A DNA stretch of 51,499 nt from contig JAFXMZ010000002.1 in NCBI GenBank assembly GCA_017529925.1, positions 1 to 51,499 of the forward strand, read 5' to 3'. This document shows, piece after piece, positions 49,476-51,499 of this stretch. The notes under the pieces were generated by a model, which saw only the letters and a program-made list of their open reading frames with translations, did not search any database and was not told where the DNA came from. This DNA is from Clostridiales bacterium (lineage in GTDB: Bacteria; Bacillota; Clostridia; Saccharofermentanales; Saccharofermentanaceae). Made by a program: the position numbers and the translations under genes. Position 1 is the first letter of the stretch, and each line of letters opens with the position of its first letter.

Positions 49476-51239
49476 ATGGAAAACATTACAGCAATCGTTA
49501 CCGATGAAGTATTCGGTATATGGTTTTTGATCGGAGCCGCGCTCGTCTTCTTCATGCAGGCGGGATTCGCGATGCTCGAGACGGGCTTCTGCCGCTACAA
49601 AAATGCAGGTAATATCCTCATGAAGAACCTTATGGACTTCTGTATAGGTACTGTCTGCTTCATATTCCTGGGCTTCGGTCTCATGATGAGCGAAGACATG
49701 ATCTGCGGATTTGTCGGAGTTCCCAACCTGAGCATCTTCACTGATTTCTCGGGCTTTATGGAGACCAATGCTTCGAGCTTCGTATTTAACCTTGTCTTCT
49801 GTGCTACTGCTGCGACCATCGTATCCGGTGCCGTAGCCGAGAGGATCAAGTTCAGCTCATACTGCATCTATTCCGCAGTCCTTTCGCTCATCGTTTATCC
49901 TATCGAGGCCGGCTGGACATGGAATCCTGCAGGATGGCTCGCAAAACTCGGATTTATCGACTTTGCAGGATCTGCATGTATCCACACTGTCGGCGGTGTT
50001 TCTGCCCTCATCGGCGCAATAGTACTCGGTCCCCGTATCGGTAAATATGTAAAGGATTCAAACGGAAAAGTTACAAAAGTAAATGCTATTCAGGGTCATA
50101 ACATTCCCTTAGGCGCACTCGGATGCTTTATCCTCTGGTTCGGCTGGTACGGATTTAACGGCGCTGCTGCAACATCCAAATCACAGCTGGCTGCCATCTT
50201 CCTTACGACGACTATCGCTCCTGCGATCGCAACCGTAACAGCTCTCGTATATACCTGGGTAAAGAACGGAAAGCCTGATGTATCGATGTGCATCAATGCC
50301 TCTCTCGCAGGTCTCGTATGTGTAACGGCAGGATGTCACTGTATCGACGCAATGGGTTCGATCATCGAAGGTATCCTTTCCGGTATCCTCGTTATCATCG
50401 TCATCGAGTTCCTCGATCTGAAACTCCATATCGATGATCCTGTCGGTGCTGTAGGCGTACATATGGCAAACGGTATCCTCGGTACCATCCTTGCAGGCCT
50501 TCTTGCAACAAATACATCTTCCCTCGGAGTTGACGGACCCATCTATGCACTTATCCACGGCACGAGCTTCTCTGCCGGCATGAAAGTACTCGGCGTACAG
50601 TGCCTCGGAATCGGCGCCATCATCGTCTGGACAGCAATTCTCATGACAGCTACGTTCGTCATCATCAAGAAGACTGTCGGACTCCGTGCCTCAAGAGAAG
50701 ATGAGATCGACGGTATGGATGTTTCCGAGCACGGACTTACGACTGCATATGCAGGCTTCAAGTTCGCTCCTCAGGCTATCATTGAAGGAAACGTTCCCAC
50801 TGTAGTATCCGGTGACGTTCCTGAAGCTGAAGCTGTAGAAGTAAAATCCGTTCCTACATTCAGCGCGACGACAGATGCCGACGGTCATATCCTTACAAAG
50901 ATAGATATCGTCTGCAAAGAATCCAAGCTCGATCACCTTAAGAATGCACTTATGGGCATCGGAATAACAGGTATGACAGTAACTCACGTAATGGGCTGCG
51001 GCGTACAGAAAGGAAGACTTGAGTTCTATCGAGGCGTTCCCGTAGAAGCATCTCTCCTTCCTAAGATCCAGATCAGCGTCGTAGTAAGCGCTATACCTGT
51101 ACAGACTGTAGTTGATACAGCTAAGAAAGCTCTCTACACCGGTCATATCGGTGACGGAAAGATCTTTGTAAGCAACATACAGGATGTAATCAAAGTAAGG
51201 ACAGGAGAAGTCGGTTTCGCTGCTCTGCAGGATACCTGA
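49476..51239 (+). CDS. amt: Ammonium transporter with fused C-terminal P-II domain
   Basis: A 587-residue fusion. Residues ~15-420 are an Amt channel with about 11 hydrophobic segments (FMQAGFAMLETGFCRYKNAG, GAVAERIKFSSYC, IHTVGGVSALIGAIVLGPR, FGWYGFNG). After a linker, residues ~470-580 are a P-II/GlnK domain: TKIDIVCKESKLDHLKNAL, GITGMTVTHVMGCGVQKG, the T-loop, then GHIGDGKIFVSNIQDVIKVRTGE. Normally GlnK is separate and plugs Amt when nitrogen is plentiful; here the inhibitor is tethered. The T-loop reads YRGVPVEASLLPK, so the Tyr that is uridylylated in enteric GlnK (RGAEY) is absent. Regulation is probably by ATP/ADP and 2-oxoglutarate only. Confidence 0.96.
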   Translation: MENITAIVTDEVFGIWFLIGAALVFFMQAGFAMLETGFCRYKNAGNILMKNLMDFCIGTVCFIFLGFGLMMSEDMICGFVGVPNLSIFTDFSGFMETNASSFVFNLVFCATAATIVSGAVAERIKFSSYCIYSAVLSLIVYPIEAGWTWNPAGWLAKLGFIDFAGSACIHTVGGVSALIGAIVLGPRIGKYVKDSNGKVTKVNAIQGHNIPLGALGCFILWFGWYGFNGAAATSKSQLAAIFLTTTIAPAIATVTALVYTWVKNGKPDVSMCINASLAGLVCVTAGCHCIDAMGSIIEGILSGILVIIVIEFLDLKLHIDDPVGAVGVHMANGILGTILAGLLATNTSSLGVDGPIYALIHGTSFSAGMKVLGVQCLGIGAIIVWTAILMTATFVIIKKTVGLRASREDEIDGMDVSEHGLTTAYAGFKFAPQAIIEGNVPTVVSGDVPEAEAVEVKSVPTFSATTDADGHILTKIDIVCKESKLDHLKNALMGIGITGMTVTHVMGCGVQKGRLEFYRGVPVEASLLPKIQISVVVSAIPVQTVVDTAKKALYTGHIGDGKIFVSNIQDVIKVRTGEVGFAALQDT

Positions 51240-51284
51240 TAAACAACAGTCACTCTACATTTTTCATAATACCGCTGGAAGATG

Positions 51285-51306
51285 CCGCCTTGGACCCCCG
51301 GGGCGG
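51285..51306 (+). terminator. Terminator after amt
   Basis: CCGCC (51285-51289) pairs with GGCGG (51302-51306) around a GC-rich loop, followed by TTTCTTC. Moderate strength. Confidence 0.6.
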
Positions 51307-51334
51307 TTTCTTCTATGCTTTGATCAGAAAGATG

Positions 51335-51499
51335 CATCCCCAAAGTAAGTTTTTCCGCTGTTTGGGGTGAAAATTTGGATGGCTTTTCATCCCACAAGGG
51401 TCGTTTTTCGCGATTTGGGATGATTATTAGGAGGGCTGTTCATCCCAAAGGGGTGTTTTTCCGCGATTTGGGATGATATTGAGGAAGATTTTTCATCCC
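51335..51499. repeat. Array of 53-bp units bounded by CATCCC/GGGATG, cut by the window end
   Basis: CATCCC starts at 51335, 51388, 51441 and 51494, an exact 53-bp period. Each unit is a 35-base inverted-repeat element, CATCCCAAA to TTTGGGATG, with a loop containing GTTTTTC-CGC, then an 18-base linker. Inverse motifs start at 51364 (GGGGTG), 51417 and 51470. Motif-to-motif steps are therefore 29 and 24. The fourth unit begins at 51494 and leaves the window. Confidence 0.88.

Noticed and set aside
51335..51499. CRISPR array
   Set aside because: Repeats of 35 bases with 18-base linkers, but the linkers resemble one another and are too short for spacers; no cas genes.

Overview
This 51.5 kb window looks like chromosomal DNA from an anaerobic Gram-positive of the class Clostridia (Bacillota). 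The evidence is a stand-alone (group B-like) [FeFe] hydrogenase, a tRNA-Trp T-box leader, consensus sigma-A promoters with strong GGAGG ribosome sites, diaminopimelate enzymes, a lipoteichoic-acid-synthase-like enzyme, and a type III glutamine synthetase beside an ammonium transporter fused to P-II. I cannot name the genus. Most of it is ordinary housekeeping and metabolic DNA. No intact mobile element is present, but two possible scars are.

Layout. 0.1-3.7 kb: valS and a downstream membrane protein (minus). 3.8-3.9 kb: a strictly spaced motif array. 4.0-9.9 kb: a minus-strand string of [FeFe] hydrogenase, ferredoxin-type aldo/keto reductase, membrane HD-GYP protein, a small acidic lipoprotein and a radical SAM/SPASM enzyme. 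10.1-14.4 kb: sodium/solute symporter, cytidylate-kinase-like protein, LTA-synthase-like sulfatase (minus). 14.5-15.5 kb: ddh (plus). 15.6-20.6 kb: a ThiD-fold protein with a disordered tail, a zinc-ribbon membrane protein, and a TrpB2 gene behind a tRNA-Trp T-box. 20.7-27.5 kb: a large solute-binding lipoprotein, prmA, a secreted barnase/barstar pair, and a YhhQ-type transporter behind a preQ1-I-like riboswitch, followed by an amidase. 27.5-31.5 kb: PHP protein, ECF S component, EamA exporter, acyltransferase, HIRAN operon. 31.6-33.9 kb: queT with a structured leader, an Rpn C-terminal fragment, a second motif array and a DUF4214 secreted protein. 33.9-40.0 kb: leuCDB, ABC-F protein, polysaccharide deacetylase. 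40.1-40.3 kb: tRNA-Ala(GGC) next to an integrase tail. 40.4-51.2 kb: nitrogen block. 51.3 kb to the end: a third motif array that runs off the window.

Nitrogen block. A minus-strand string (degenerate glutamine synthetase, ANTAR regulator, pyrG, dapL, glmS) diverges from glnN-amt/P-II. Both sides of the divergent intergenic region carry a good promoter followed by a strong intrinsic terminator inside the 5' leader, and a third such hairpin precedes amt. In all three, a small hexaloop hairpin of A1/G4 type overlaps the 5' arm of the terminator. This is what is expected of ANTAR-controlled antitermination, and it would place two glutamine-consuming enzymes (PyrG, GlmS) under nitrogen control.

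The least explained material is the three intergenic arrays (3798-3909, 32566-32759, 51335-51499). Each uses a different short motif, placed in alternating orientation at fixed spacing (periods 62, 52 and 53 bp, close to whole helical turns), while most of the sequence between motifs is free to vary. The radical SAM/lipoprotein pair is the best candidate for an undescribed peptide-modification system.
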